From NCBI GenBank assembly GCA_016931215.1, contig JAFGFD010000135.1:1-38118 (forward strand): a stretch of DNA of 38,118 nt, given 5' to 3'. Source of the DNA: Candidatus Omnitrophota bacterium. GTDB taxonomy: Bacteria; Omnitrophota; Gorgyraeia; JAHIPI01. Below, piece after piece: positions 9,890 to 18,722 of this stretch (position 1 is its first letter; every line of letters starts with the position of its first letter). A program made the translations under genes and the position numbers. The notes under the pieces are model-generated. The model had not been told where the DNA came from, searched no databases, and worked only from the letters and a program-made list of their open reading frames with translations.

Positions 9890-10799
9890 AATCCCTCTTT
9901 ATTTTATGTTCGTTGAAAAGATAATCCTCCAAAGCCTTCCGCCATTCCCTGGGAACCTCTCCCGTAACGTCGCAATATTTCTCGGTGTTCAATGCCGACA
10001 TGGGCGGCCGCGCCGCAGGTCTATTCAGCTCCTGAGACGTTATCGGCACAATCCTCACGTGGGTTCTATTGGCAATCTTCAGAATCTCTTCCGCATATTT
10101 AAACCACGAACAGGTTCCAGAGTTGCAGAAATGGTAAACTCCCCCCATTTCTTTATTCTTAGATGCTATGTCCATTAAATTACTGATAGCTTCCGATAAG
10201 TCTTTGGTAAAGGTCGGCGATCCGAATTGATCGAATACCACCCTCAATTCCTTATTGGCATCCGCTTTATCCAGTATAATGTCCACAAAATTCCGTCCGT
10301 ATTTACCAAAGAGCCAGCTGGTCCTCACGATGCAATATCTATACAATTCCTTCCGAACGGCCTCTTCGCCTTTCAATTTAGATAATCCGTATATATTAAC
10401 GGGTGCTGCCTTGTCATCTTCGAGGTAAGGTTCGCTTTTTGAGCCGTCAAAGATAAAATCCGTTGAAATGTAAAACATCAATGCGCCGGAGTTTTTGCAT
10501 CCCAGGGCAACGTTATGCGTACCTTCGTAATTCACGGCCATCGCCTTTTCTTTGTCCAGCTCGCAACTATCCACGTCTGTCCACGCGGCGGCATGGATTA
10601 CTACCTCAGGGTTTATCTTGTCTATCACATTTAAAATCTCGTTCCTATCCGTTATGTCACATTTTTTAAAAGTAATCGCGCCGCCCTTCGGACTCTTGTT
10701 TTCGATGATATCTATCCCCGTGATATCGCAAGAATCCTTCAGTGCAAGGATAAGATCCATGCCTAGCATGCCGCTTGAACCCGTTATGAGTACCTTCAC
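9867..10799 (-). CDS. rfbD: dTDP-4-dehydrorhamnose reductase
   Basis: ORF 9867..10799: MKVLITGSSGMLGMDL, VIHAAAWTDVDSCELDKEKAMAVNYEGTHNVA, FYISTDFIFDG, YGLSKLKGEEAV, RTSWLFGKYGRNFV. Confidence 0.93.
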   Translation of the reverse strand: MKVLITGSSGMLGMDLILALKDSCDITGIDIIENKSPKGGAITFKKCDITDRNEILNVIDKINPEVVIHAAAWTDVDSCELDKEKAMAVNYEGTHNVALGCKNSGALMFYISTDFIFDGSKSEPYLEDDKAAPVNIYGLSKLKGEEAVRKELYRYCIVRTSWLFGKYGRNFVDIILDKADANKELRVVFDQFGSPTFTKDLSEAISNLMDIASKNKEMGGVYHFCNSGTCSWFKYAEEILKIANRTHVRIVPITSQELNRPAARPPMSALNTEKYCDVTGEVPREWRKALEDYLFNEHKIKRDYVQGNKG

Positions 10800-10800
10800 A

Positions 10801-11817
10801 TCACACCTTTGTCTTGGAACTCTTATGGAGGCGTGCCGCTTCTGCCGATTTCCTAAGCGGCTCCCACCACGCCTTGTTATTTTTATACCATTCTACAGTC
10901 TCTTTTAGTGCGCCCTCGAATTCGTACTTGCTCTCCCATCCAATGGCCCTTATCTTGGATGCATCCATTGAATACCGCCTATCGTGCCCCGGTCTATCTT
11001 CCACAAATTCAATCAGGTCGTCTGACTTGCCCACGTACTCCAATATCTTCCTTGTCAATTCGATGTTGCTTATTTCGTCTCCTTTCGCAACATTGTAAAT
11101 CTCGCCGATCTCGCCTTTATGCAGCACTATATCGATTGCGGAGCAATGGTCCAAAACGAAGAGCCAGTCTCTGACATTCATCCCGTCGCCATATACAGGT
11201 AATTTCTTATCTTCAATTGCGTTCGTAATAAAAAGGGGTATGATCTTTTCGGGATACTGATAAGGCCCAAAATTATTCGAGCTTCGCATTATTATAGCCG
11301 GTAGTTTGTAGGTGGTATGGAATGACAAAGCCATCAAATCTGCGCTGGCCTTACTGGCCGAATAGGGACTCCCCGGATTTAGATTGCTCTTCTCGGTAAA
11401 ACTGCCCTTTTCTATGCTTCCGTACACCTCATCGGTCCCGATTTGAACAATACGGGGCACATTGTAATCCTTGGCAACCCTAAGCACGGTCAATAGGCCG
11501 TGTATGTTTGTCCGCACAAAATTATTCGGGTTCTTTATGGATCTGTCGACATGGCTCTCGGCCGCGCAATTCACAATGGCGTCGCACCCTTTCATCGCCT
11601 CCTTTACCACTTCCGTATCTTTGATATCGCCTTTTATGAAAGAATAGTTGTGGTTCTTTTCAATATCCCTTAAGTTCTTCGGATTACCGCAATATGTCAA
11701 TTTATCAAGATTGACAATTTCGTAATCGGGGTGCTTCTTGAGCATGTATCTTATGAAATTGGAACCGATAAAGCCCGCGCCGCCGGTCACCAATATTTTT
11801 TTCAATTTAATCTTCAT
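10801..11817 (-). CDS. rfbB: dTDP-glucose 4,6-dehydratase
   Basis: ORF 10801..11817: [76 protein letters not shown]. Confidence 0.95.
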   Translation of the reverse strand: MKIKLKKILVTGGAGFIGSNFIRYMLKKHPDYEIVNLDKLTYCGNPKNLRDIEKNHNYSFIKGDIKDTEVVKEAMKGCDAIVNCAAESHVDRSIKNPNNFVRTNIHGLLTVLRVAKDYNVPRIVQIGTDEVYGSIEKGSFTEKSNLNPGSPYSASKASADLMALSFHTTYKLPAIIMRSSNNFGPYQYPEKIIPLFITNAIEDKKLPVYGDGMNVRDWLFVLDHCSAIDIVLHKGEIGEIYNVAKGDEISNIELTRKILEYVGKSDDLIEFVEDRPGHDRRYSMDASKIRAIGWESKYEFEGALKETVEWYKNNKAWWEPLRKSAEAARLHKSSKTKV

Positions 11818-11818
11818 G

Positions 11819-12571
11819 TCAATCTTCTCCTTTAATCTTTCCTTGCCTCTTCCGGTCTCTTTTCTTGACCAGGTTACTCGCCTTGAGTAGTGAGTCGAAA
11901 GATGTGCCTGAGTCCGACCACCATCCGTTTAATATATCGTAGCGAAGCTCTTTTCTTTTTATATAGGCATTATTCACGTCCGTGATCTCGAGCTCATTCC
12001 TCTTTGAAGGTCTGAGGGTTTTTATGATGTCGAATACCTTTTCGTCATACATATAAACGCCGGTAACGATATAGTCCGATTTGGGGTTTTTGGGTTTTTC
12101 CTTTATCGACACGATCCTATTATGCTTTATTTCAACGACGCCGAATCTCCATGGGTCCTTGACCTTCTTTATCAAAATCCTGGCGCCGCGCGGTTGCTTC
12201 CTGAAATTTTCTATGTATCTTTTTATTCCTTTCTCCAATATATTATCGCCCAATATTACGACTATCTTTTCCCTGTCCGCGAAATGTTCCGCAAGCCTAA
12301 GGGCGTCGGCGATGCCGCCTTCCCCTTCTTGGTAAGTATAGTTGATATGTTTCAAGCCGAAGGCCTGGCCGTTGCCGAGCAACCTCAGGAATTCCCCGGC
12401 ACGGCTGCCGCCCGTTACCAAAAGTATATCTTTTATGCCCGCGTCTACAAGCGTCTGCAACGGGTAATAGATCATAGGCTTGGAATAGACGGGCAGAAGA
12501 TGTTTATTTGTTATCTTGGTCAAAGGGTTGAGCCTTGTTCCCAGACCACCTGCAAGTATCACGCCTTTCAT
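11819..12571 (-). CDS. rfbA: Glucose-1-phosphate thymidylyltransferase
   Basis: ORF 11819..12616; likely start MKGVILAGGLGTRLNPLTKITNKHLLPVYSKPMIYYPLQTL at 12571; NELEITDVNNAYI, GWWSDSGTSFDSL. Confidence 0.93.
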   Translation of the reverse strand: MKGVILAGGLGTRLNPLTKITNKHLLPVYSKPMIYYPLQTLVDAGIKDILLVTGGSRAGEFLRLLGNGQAFGLKHINYTYQEGEGGIADALRLAEHFADREKIVVILGDNILEKGIKRYIENFRKQPRGARILIKKVKDPWRFGVVEIKHNRIVSIKEKPKNPKSDYIVTGVYMYDEKVFDIIKTLRPSKRNELEITDVNNAYIKRKELRYDILNGWWSDSGTSFDSLLKASNLVKKRDRKRQGKIKGED

Positions 12572-12575
12572 CTTA

Positions 12576-13022
12576 TCACCTCTTCCAGTCGTACGGTATG
12601 TCGTTATCGAACGCATCTACCCTGTATTCATCGGGATTCTTGTGATTATACGGTACGGTCACGTTATTTACGACTATGGCTTCGTAATTGCTCACGCATT
12701 TAAAACCGTGGTAAACAAACGGCGGTATCTGTATGAGCTTGGGATCATCCAGGCTAACGGTAAACTCGTTCACCTCTCTGTATGTCGGAGATCCCTGTCT
12801 AGAATCATACAGGGCAAGACAAATCACGCCGTGGACGCAGGTAAAACTGTCCGTCTGCAACCTGTGATAATGCCATGCCTTTACGATACCCGGAAAGGCC
12901 GTCGTCATGTAGACCTGACCGAACTTTATAAATTCAGCATCATCGTTCCTCAATATCTCCATCAACCTACCCCTGTCGTCCGGTATAACTTTAAGTTTCT
13001 TAATCTTGATGCCGTCTATCAT
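12576..13022 (-). CDS. RmlC-like cupin (dTDP-4-dehydrorhamnose 3,5-epimerase family, divergent)
   Basis: ORF 12576..13022: DDRGRLMEIL, VKAWHYHRLQTDSFTCVHGVICLALYDSRQGSPT, IPPFVYHGFKCVS, PDEYRVDAFDNDIPYDW; short (148 aa), next to rfbA/B/D. Confidence 0.8.
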   Translation of the reverse strand: MIDGIKIKKLKVIPDDRGRLMEILRNDDAEFIKFGQVYMTTAFPGIVKAWHYHRLQTDSFTCVHGVICLALYDSRQGSPTYREVNEFTVSLDDPKLIQIPPFVYHGFKCVSNYEAIVVNNVTVPYNHKNPDEYRVDAFDNDIPYDWKR

Positions 13023-14313
13023 AATATCTCCCTATTCCTTTATACTTCAAACCGAATTTTTCCACATCCTTGGGTTCATATATATTTCGTCCGTCTACGA
13101 TGATGGGTTGTTTCATCAGGCGCTTCACCCGCTTTAAATCCAAAGACTTAAACTCATCCCAATCGGTTATTATGCAAAGACAATCGCTGTCCCTAACGGC
13201 GCTATAAGCGTCTTTGCAGAACTTCACGTCTTTCAAGACAGTCTTTGCATTCTTCATGGCCTGAGGGTCGAAGGCCTTTATCTTGACCCCTTCGTTCTGA
13301 AGCATCTTTATGATATCTATAGCAGGGGCGTATCTTATATCGTCGGTGTTGGGTTTGAAAGCGATACCGAGTACGGCTATCGTTTTGCCGTTGAGCACCC
13401 ACAATGATTCTTCTATCTTCTTAATGAACAATATCTTCTGATAATCATTCACCCTTTTAACTGACCGTAAAAGGTCGAAATCATAGCCGAGTTTCTCCGA
13501 GATCCTTATGAACGCCTCTAAATCTTTAGGGAAGCAGAATCCGCCGAATCCAACGCCGGAGTTCAAAAAATCCTTTCCGATCCGCCTGTCGAGGCCTATA
13601 CCTTTCGACACCTTTACGATATCCGCTCCGCATCTCTCGCATATATTCGCTATGGAATTGATATAAGATATCTTCATAGCCAGAAAAGAGTTTGAGGCAT
13701 GTTTAATCAGCTCCGCACTTTCTATATCCGTAACGATTATGGGGGCCTTGAAAGAAGCGTAGATTGAACTCAATATATCGCGCGCCTTCTTTGAGTTTAC
13801 GCCTATGACTATCCTGTCAGGGCTCAGGAAATCGCTTATGGCCTGACCTTCGCGAAGAAACTCCGGATTGGAGGCAACATCAAATTTTATCTTCTTCTTA
13901 TTATATGCCTTTATGGTCTCCTCTATCCTCTTGCCTGTCTGAACGGGTACCGTGCTCTTTTCGACAATCAGCCGATATGACGGCATCTCCGTCGCAATCT
14001 TGCGTGCGACGTTCTCGATATAAGTAAGATCGGCCTCGCCGTTGTCCTTAGGAGGAGTTCCTACGGCAATAAATATTACCGTGGACTTCGCTATGGCGCT
14101 TTTGATATTGGCCGTAAAATATATATTCTTGGCGCGGAGTCCACTTCTGACAAGCTGGTCCAATCCCGGTTCGTATATTGGGATCTTGCCCTTCTTCAAT
14201 GCGTTTATCTTTGCCGTATCTATATCTACGCATATCACCTTATGGCCGAGTTTCGCAAAGCAAGCGGCAGTGACAAGCCCTACGTATCCTGCGCCGATTA
14301 CGCCTATATCCAT
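13000..14313 (-). CDS. ugd: UDP-glucose 6-dehydrogenase
   Basis: ORF 13000..14325; MDIGVIGAGYVGLVTAACFAKLGHKVICVDID, VEKSTVPVQTG, ASNPEFLREGQAISDFLSPDRIVIG, GVGFGGFCFPKDLEAF. Confidence 0.93.
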   Translation of the reverse strand: MDIGVIGAGYVGLVTAACFAKLGHKVICVDIDTAKINALKKGKIPIYEPGLDQLVRSGLRAKNIYFTANIKSAIAKSTVIFIAVGTPPKDNGEADLTYIENVARKIATEMPSYRLIVEKSTVPVQTGKRIEETIKAYNKKKIKFDVASNPEFLREGQAISDFLSPDRIVIGVNSKKARDILSSIYASFKAPIIVTDIESAELIKHASNSFLAMKISYINSIANICERCGADIVKVSKGIGLDRRIGKDFLNSGVGFGGFCFPKDLEAFIRISEKLGYDFDLLRSVKRVNDYQKILFIKKIEESLWVLNGKTIAVLGIAFKPNTDDIRYAPAIDIIKMLQNEGVKIKAFDPQAMKNAKTVLKDVKFCKDAYSAVRDSDCLCIITDWDEFKSLDLKRVKRLMKQPIIVDGRNIYEPKDVEKFGLKYKGIGRYYDRRHQD

Positions 14314-14367
14314 ATCTACCTCCAAAATGACTTATTTCAATGATAGCCGTATTGTATCAGACCAAAC

Positions 14368-15387
14368 TTAACCGTTGACTACTTCTGCCCTGTGTAAAGG
14401 ACGAAACCATTTCAGACTTTTCGCGAGCTCGGGAGAGTCGCTGTATATAACGTCGAATCTTTTCTTTTTCTTTAAAATACGCACTATGCAGTTTGCATCG
14501 AAAAATAGATTTGGCATATGGACCTTTTTTATATATGCATGACTCGGCAGCTTCAAATCGACGCTCTTCGGCATGAATACCCACGTCCAATTCCTTTTCT
14601 GGGCTTCATCATAGGCCCTTCTATTCAAATCGAATGAATTTTTTCCTTTGAATATATATAAAAACCTTTTCGATCTCCCGTATTTTTCGTAAAATATATC
14701 CTGGTTCTTCTTGAATAGATCGTCAAAGTACCCTGTCTTTTTGAATGAAGAATGTTCCAGATGGACGACATAAGACCCTTGGGCTATCGCAATCTTAAAA
14801 CCGTTTTCTATAGCCGTGATGGAATACTCGGTATCTTCAAAATAGCCGGGTCCGTAATCTTCCGGCCATACCCCTATCTTTTCGATCACCTTTCTCTTGA
14901 TTAAAAAACAGAAGCCTATTGCCGCCGCCGTCTCTGTATAACTACCCTTATTACGCTTATAAAGATCCGCGGCGATGTCCTTCCATTCTTTTCCAAAAGG
15001 CCGCTTTGAGCCGAAATTGCTCAAAGGATTGACTATTCCTATCTTTTCGTCCTTCTCGGCCACCCCGACCATCTCCGTAAGCCAATTCTCGGTAACAATC
15101 GTGTCGTTATCCAATATGCATACGTATTCTGCGTCTGATGCGCGTATGCCCTGGTTTGCCCCTTTCGAATTACCTACATTCTCCTCGTTCCTTATAATCA
15201 GAATGTCCACATCTCTCCTTCTCGAGATCCCTTCCAAGTAAGTGCGAGTCTCTTCGCCGGAGGCATTGTCGACTATTATAATGCGGTAGGGAAAACGGGT
15301 ATTCTCTATTATGCTATCTATGCACTGCGCGGTCAGGTCCCTCATGTTCCATACGGGTATTACTATATCACATCTCGTTTTATTCAT
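14368..15387 (-). CDS. Glycosyltransferase family 2
   Basis: ORF 14368..15387: CDIVIPVWNMRDLTAQCIDSIIENTRFPYRIIIVDNASGEETRTYLE, ILDNDTIVTENWL. Confidence 0.9.
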   Translation of the reverse strand: MNKTRCDIVIPVWNMRDLTAQCIDSIIENTRFPYRIIIVDNASGEETRTYLEGISRRRDVDILIIRNEENVGNSKGANQGIRASDAEYVCILDNDTIVTENWLTEMVGVAEKDEKIGIVNPLSNFGSKRPFGKEWKDIAADLYKRNKGSYTETAAAIGFCFLIKRKVIEKIGVWPEDYGPGYFEDTEYSITAIENGFKIAIAQGSYVVHLEHSSFKKTGYFDDLFKKNQDIFYEKYGRSKRFLYIFKGKNSFDLNRRAYDEAQKRNWTWVFMPKSVDLKLPSHAYIKKVHMPNLFFDANCIVRILKKKKRFDVIYSDSPELAKSLKWFRPLHRAEVVNG

Positions 15388-15400
15388 AATTCTGTATTAG

Positions 15401-15470
15401 GTTTACGGTGTATGGTTCATGGTTTTCGGTGCATGGGAATTTTTTCCTGACACCGTAAACCATTAACCAG
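15401..15470. repeat. 7-bp-periodic imperfect repeat with inverted arms (GTTTACG family)
   Basis: gtttacg|gtgtatg|gttcatg|gttttcg|gtgcatg at 15401-15435, then ccgtaaa|ccattaa at 15453-15466, the reverse-complement register of the same heptamer. Confidence 0.85.
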
Positions 15471-15475
15471 TCTTC

Positions 15476-16579
15476 TTACCATCCCTTCTTTACGGTATCG
15501 ATTACCCTCATTACGTCATCGTCTGTAAGGCCCGCGTGCAGCGGTATGGAGACATATTTAGGCTCCAATTCGTTCATAACGGGTAGATTCAAACGTTTAC
15601 CTCCGAATATGGGATAGACGTCGCAGCGGACATGGACCATGTGGGTGTCTATCCCGTTGGATCTCATCATCTTTATGAAATCCTCCCGACGATTCACCAG
15701 GATCGTAAAGAGCCAGTTGGCGCTCTGCCTGTCCGATTTCTTCTCCAATAGCGTCAATCCGTCCACTCCGCTCAATCCCTTACGGTACATATCGGCTATT
15801 TCCCTGCGCCTTAGATTAACTTTTTCCAAATCGTCGAGCTGAACAGAAAGTATTGTGGCTGTGACATCGTTCATATGATATTTGAAACCGGGCTCTTCCA
15901 CCTTAAACTTCCAGTATATGTCGCCTTTGAAGTTTCTGTCTATTCCGTACCATCTCAGCAACTTTCCTCTTTTATAATCTACTCCATCCTTGCACACTAG
16001 CATGCCGCCGTCTATAGTCGTAATCTGTTTTATCGCCTGGAAGGAGAAGCAGGTAAAATTACTAACGGCCCCGATATAGGCACCTTTGTACCGTGCTCCC
16101 AAAGCGTGAGCTGCGTCTTCGATAACCGGGATATCTCTTGACTTGGCTACAGCATGTATCTCATCCAGGTCGCATGGATTGCCTGCCCAGTGCACAACGA
16201 GTATCGCCTTTGTCTTATCTGTTATCTTCTCTTTGACGCTTTCCGGGTCGATATTCATAGAAGACTTTTGTATATCGGCAAATACCGCCTTTGCCTTCTG
16301 ATGCAGAATATGGATATTTGTGGCGGAGCACGTCATCGGTGTGGCAACGACTTCGTCTCCCTCATTTACATCCGATAGTAAAAGAGCGAGATGCAACGCG
16401 GAGGTACAGGAATTTAAGGTGAGCGCCCCACTTAAGCCGAAAAGCTTTTCGAACTTCCTCTCCACCTTATCCACCTCGGGCCCCTGGCCGATCCAATCGG
16501 TCTTGAGTATCTCGACCACTGCCCCGGCTACCTTCTCCGACATATAGGGTTTGAACATCTTTATGGATTTGTCACTCAT
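15476..16579 (-). CDS. DegT/DnrJ/EryC1/StrS family PLP-dependent aminotransferase
   Basis: ORF 15476..16579: LTLNSCTSALHLALLLSDVNEGDEVVATPMTCSATNIHIL, IEDAAHALGARYKGAYIG, TCFSFQAIKQITTIDGGML. Confidence 0.92.
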   Translation of the reverse strand: MSDKSIKMFKPYMSEKVAGAVVEILKTDWIGQGPEVDKVERKFEKLFGLSGALTLNSCTSALHLALLLSDVNEGDEVVATPMTCSATNIHILHQKAKAVFADIQKSSMNIDPESVKEKITDKTKAILVVHWAGNPCDLDEIHAVAKSRDIPVIEDAAHALGARYKGAYIGAVSNFTCFSFQAIKQITTIDGGMLVCKDGVDYKRGKLLRWYGIDRNFKGDIYWKFKVEEPGFKYHMNDVTATILSVQLDDLEKVNLRRREIADMYRKGLSGVDGLTLLEKKSDRQSANWLFTILVNRREDFIKMMRSNGIDTHMVHVRCDVYPIFGGKRLNLPVMNELEPKYVSIPLHAGLTDDDVMRVIDTVKKGW

Positions 16580-16601
16580 TCGTTAATATTCTCCTCGATT
16601 G

Positions 16602-17417
16602 TTACAAGATTGCATGTTCCTTTTTTCTATTTAATCTATCTAAAAAATCCGCATTGAAATCCATGATCTTTCTGCCGTTACGATCAAAGATGCCGAATTT
16701 CGCAAGGCCGCATCTTTGCAAGATAAACCTCAAGCATGTCCAGAGTATGCCGAATCCGTACACGATAGACCTTGCGAACGATATGGAAGAAGCCTCTTTG
16801 TTATAGTTGGTGGGGGAGGTCACCTCGCCTATGCTATATCCGAAATATATCGACTGCGCGAGCATCTCGTTGTCAAAGACGAAATCATCGGAATTCTCGA
16901 TTATAGGCAAGTTCAAAAGCACTTCTCTTTTAAAGGCCCTGTATCCGGTGTGATATTCTGAAATCTTCTGCCCCATAACGACATTTTCAAAAAGCGTCAA
17001 CGCACGATTAGCCACGTATTTATATAAAGGCATTCCGCCTTTGAGTGCCATGCCGCCCAATATCCTCGAACCCAGGGCTATATCAAAGACGCCGGATACA
17101 AGAAGCCCCGCCATAGCGGGGATGAGTCTGGCGGGATATTGATAATCCGGATGTAGCATGACGACTATGTCTGCCCCTCGTTCAATCGCAAGCTTGTAAC
17201 ATGTCTTTTGATTGGCACCGTAACCCATATTCTCGTCATGTAAATATGTCGCGATGCCCAACTCTTTTGCCTTATGAACGGTCTTATCATGGCTCTTATC
17301 GTCCACCAGGAGTATCTCGTCTACGATATCTTTTGGGATCTCTATATATGTCTTTTCCAGGGTACTTTCCGCATTATAAGCGGGCATCACTACAACAATC
17401 TTTTTACCATCGAGCAT
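16602..17417 (-). CDS. Glycosyltransferase family 2 (dolichyl-phosphate mannosyltransferase-like)
   Basis: ORF 16602..17417: KIVVVMPAYNAESTLEKTYIEIP, EILLVDDKSHDKT, HPDYQYPARLIPAM, YHTGYRAFKREVL. Confidence 0.9.
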   Translation of the reverse strand: MLDGKKIVVVMPAYNAESTLEKTYIEIPKDIVDEILLVDDKSHDKTVHKAKELGIATYLHDENMGYGANQKTCYKLAIERGADIVVMLHPDYQYPARLIPAMAGLLVSGVFDIALGSRILGGMALKGGMPLYKYVANRALTLFENVVMGQKISEYHTGYRAFKREVLLNLPIIENSDDFVFDNEMLAQSIYFGYSIGEVTSPTNYNKEASSISFARSIVYGFGILWTCLRFILQRCGLAKFGIFDRNGRKIMDFNADFLDRLNRKKEHAIL

Positions 17418-17482
17418 TAACTACATTCTCCCTTGATGCGGGTGAATATCTAACTTTTTATATCTCTCTATGATGAATGTTA

Positions 17483-17533
17483 GATATTATACACTTTTCT
17501 ATTGTAGTTGTATAGCAAAAAATGTATAATATC
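17483..17533. promoter_or_regulatory. Mirrored divergent -10-like elements within a perfect 11-bp inverted repeat
   Basis: GATATTATACA (17483-17493) and TGTATAATATC (17523-17533) are exact reverse complements, each containing TATAAT on one strand; located between divergent genes starting at 17417 (-) and 17561 (+). Confidence 0.6.
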
Positions 17534-17560
17534 GAAAACCATATACATATAAACAGGTAA

Positions 17561-18718
17561 ATGGGGGTCTACATGTCAAAATTAACACATAAAAATGTAC
17601 TAATAATAATTATAGTGTTATCCCTGGCCGTAAAATTGGGGCTTTTTTGCTATGCTTTTTTCAACGTCCCTTCCCTAAAATTCATGCCCGATACCCCTAC
17701 CTATCTGGAACCCGGAATAAATCTTATTGAAAAGGGGGCCTTCGGTACATACGATGAGAACGGCGTTCTCCACTATGAGATCAATAGAACCCCTGGATAT
17801 CCTTTATTTCTAGCCATATTAAACAAAACATTCAATCTCTCACTTGACGCTATAGTCGTTATCCAAATATTTCTCATCACCCTGGCGGGCTATATGGTAT
17901 ACAAAGCGGCGCAAGAGGTGGACAAGAACATTGCCCCTCTGGCGGCCTTCATATTTTTGTTCGACCAGCCTACCACGCTCGCAAGTTTAATGCTTTTGTC
18001 GGAAGCTTTATACACTCTATTCATCGCTATTTTTATATACCTTTTCCTGCGCTACCTCAACGAAAGGAGGTTGTCCCTATTGTTATCTTTGACGGTTACT
18101 ATTGTGGCTGCTACGTATATAAGGCCCGTAAGCTATTATATAGGGATATTCCTGGCTGGAGGCATAGTATACGCGTTATACCGCCCGTCTCTCACGCGGG
18201 CCTTAGTTCACGGCCTCACGTTACTTTTGGTCTTCTACTCTTTGTTGGGGGTATGGCATTACAGAAATTTCTCCGCAACCGGAAATGCCGATTTTACCGT
18301 TATAGACAACAGAGACCTGAATCATATGGGGTTTGTACATAAGTACGGAAGGGACGACGGACTTGAGGGGACAGGAGCCGGCCCTGTCCGATATTACGCA
18401 GACCTAGTCATAGAATCTATAGTCCAGTTCTTTACGTTACCTGGTACTTTCAAGTACTTCAAATCCGAAACCCTTAGAATGGCCTCGAAGATATTCGGTT
18501 ATCCCTGGGTCTTCTTTTGGATTGTCGGTCTATTCTTCGCAAGATACGGCGAGGTCAAAGGCCAGGCCCTCTTGTTAATTTTGCTCTATTTTATGCTGGC
18601 CTCTATCTTTGTGGTGGGTCTTTGCGTAGGAAGCAGATTCCGCGTACCTGTGATGCCGTTGGTCTCTATTTTATCGGCGGCCGGATGGATGAAAATATAC
18701 TCCTTTTTTAAAAAATAG
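17561..18718 (+). CDS. Membrane glycosyltransferase, GT39/PMT/ArnT-like
   Basis: ORF 17561..18718; multiple hydrophobic segments, MPDTPTYLEPGINLIEKGAFG...NRTPGYPLFLAILNKTF; alternative start MSKLTH at 17573. Confidence 0.8.
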   Translation: MGVYMSKLTHKNVLIIIIVLSLAVKLGLFCYAFFNVPSLKFMPDTPTYLEPGINLIEKGAFGTYDENGVLHYEINRTPGYPLFLAILNKTFNLSLDAIVVIQIFLITLAGYMVYKAAQEVDKNIAPLAAFIFLFDQPTTLASLMLLSEALYTLFIAIFIYLFLRYLNERRLSLLLSLTVTIVAATYIRPVSYYIGIFLAGGIVYALYRPSLTRALVHGLTLLLVFYSLLGVWHYRNFSATGNADFTVIDNRDLNHMGFVHKYGRDDGLEGTGAGPVRYYADLVIESIVQFFTLPGTFKYFKSETLRMASKIFGYPWVFFWIVGLFFARYGEVKGQALLLILLYFMLASIFVVGLCVGSRFRVPVMPLVSILSAAGWMKIYSFFKK

Positions 18719-18722
18719 ATTT

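Noticed and set aside
12516-13103. 195-aa plus-strand ORF
   Set aside because: Antisense across rfbA/cupin/ugd junctions; no domain signature.
4659-16579. Recent duplication of the two DegT genes
   Set aside because: The two proteins differ in motifs and sequence throughout (e.g. SFFPSKNLGAFGDGGM vs CFSFQAIKQITTIDGGML); they are divergent paralogs.
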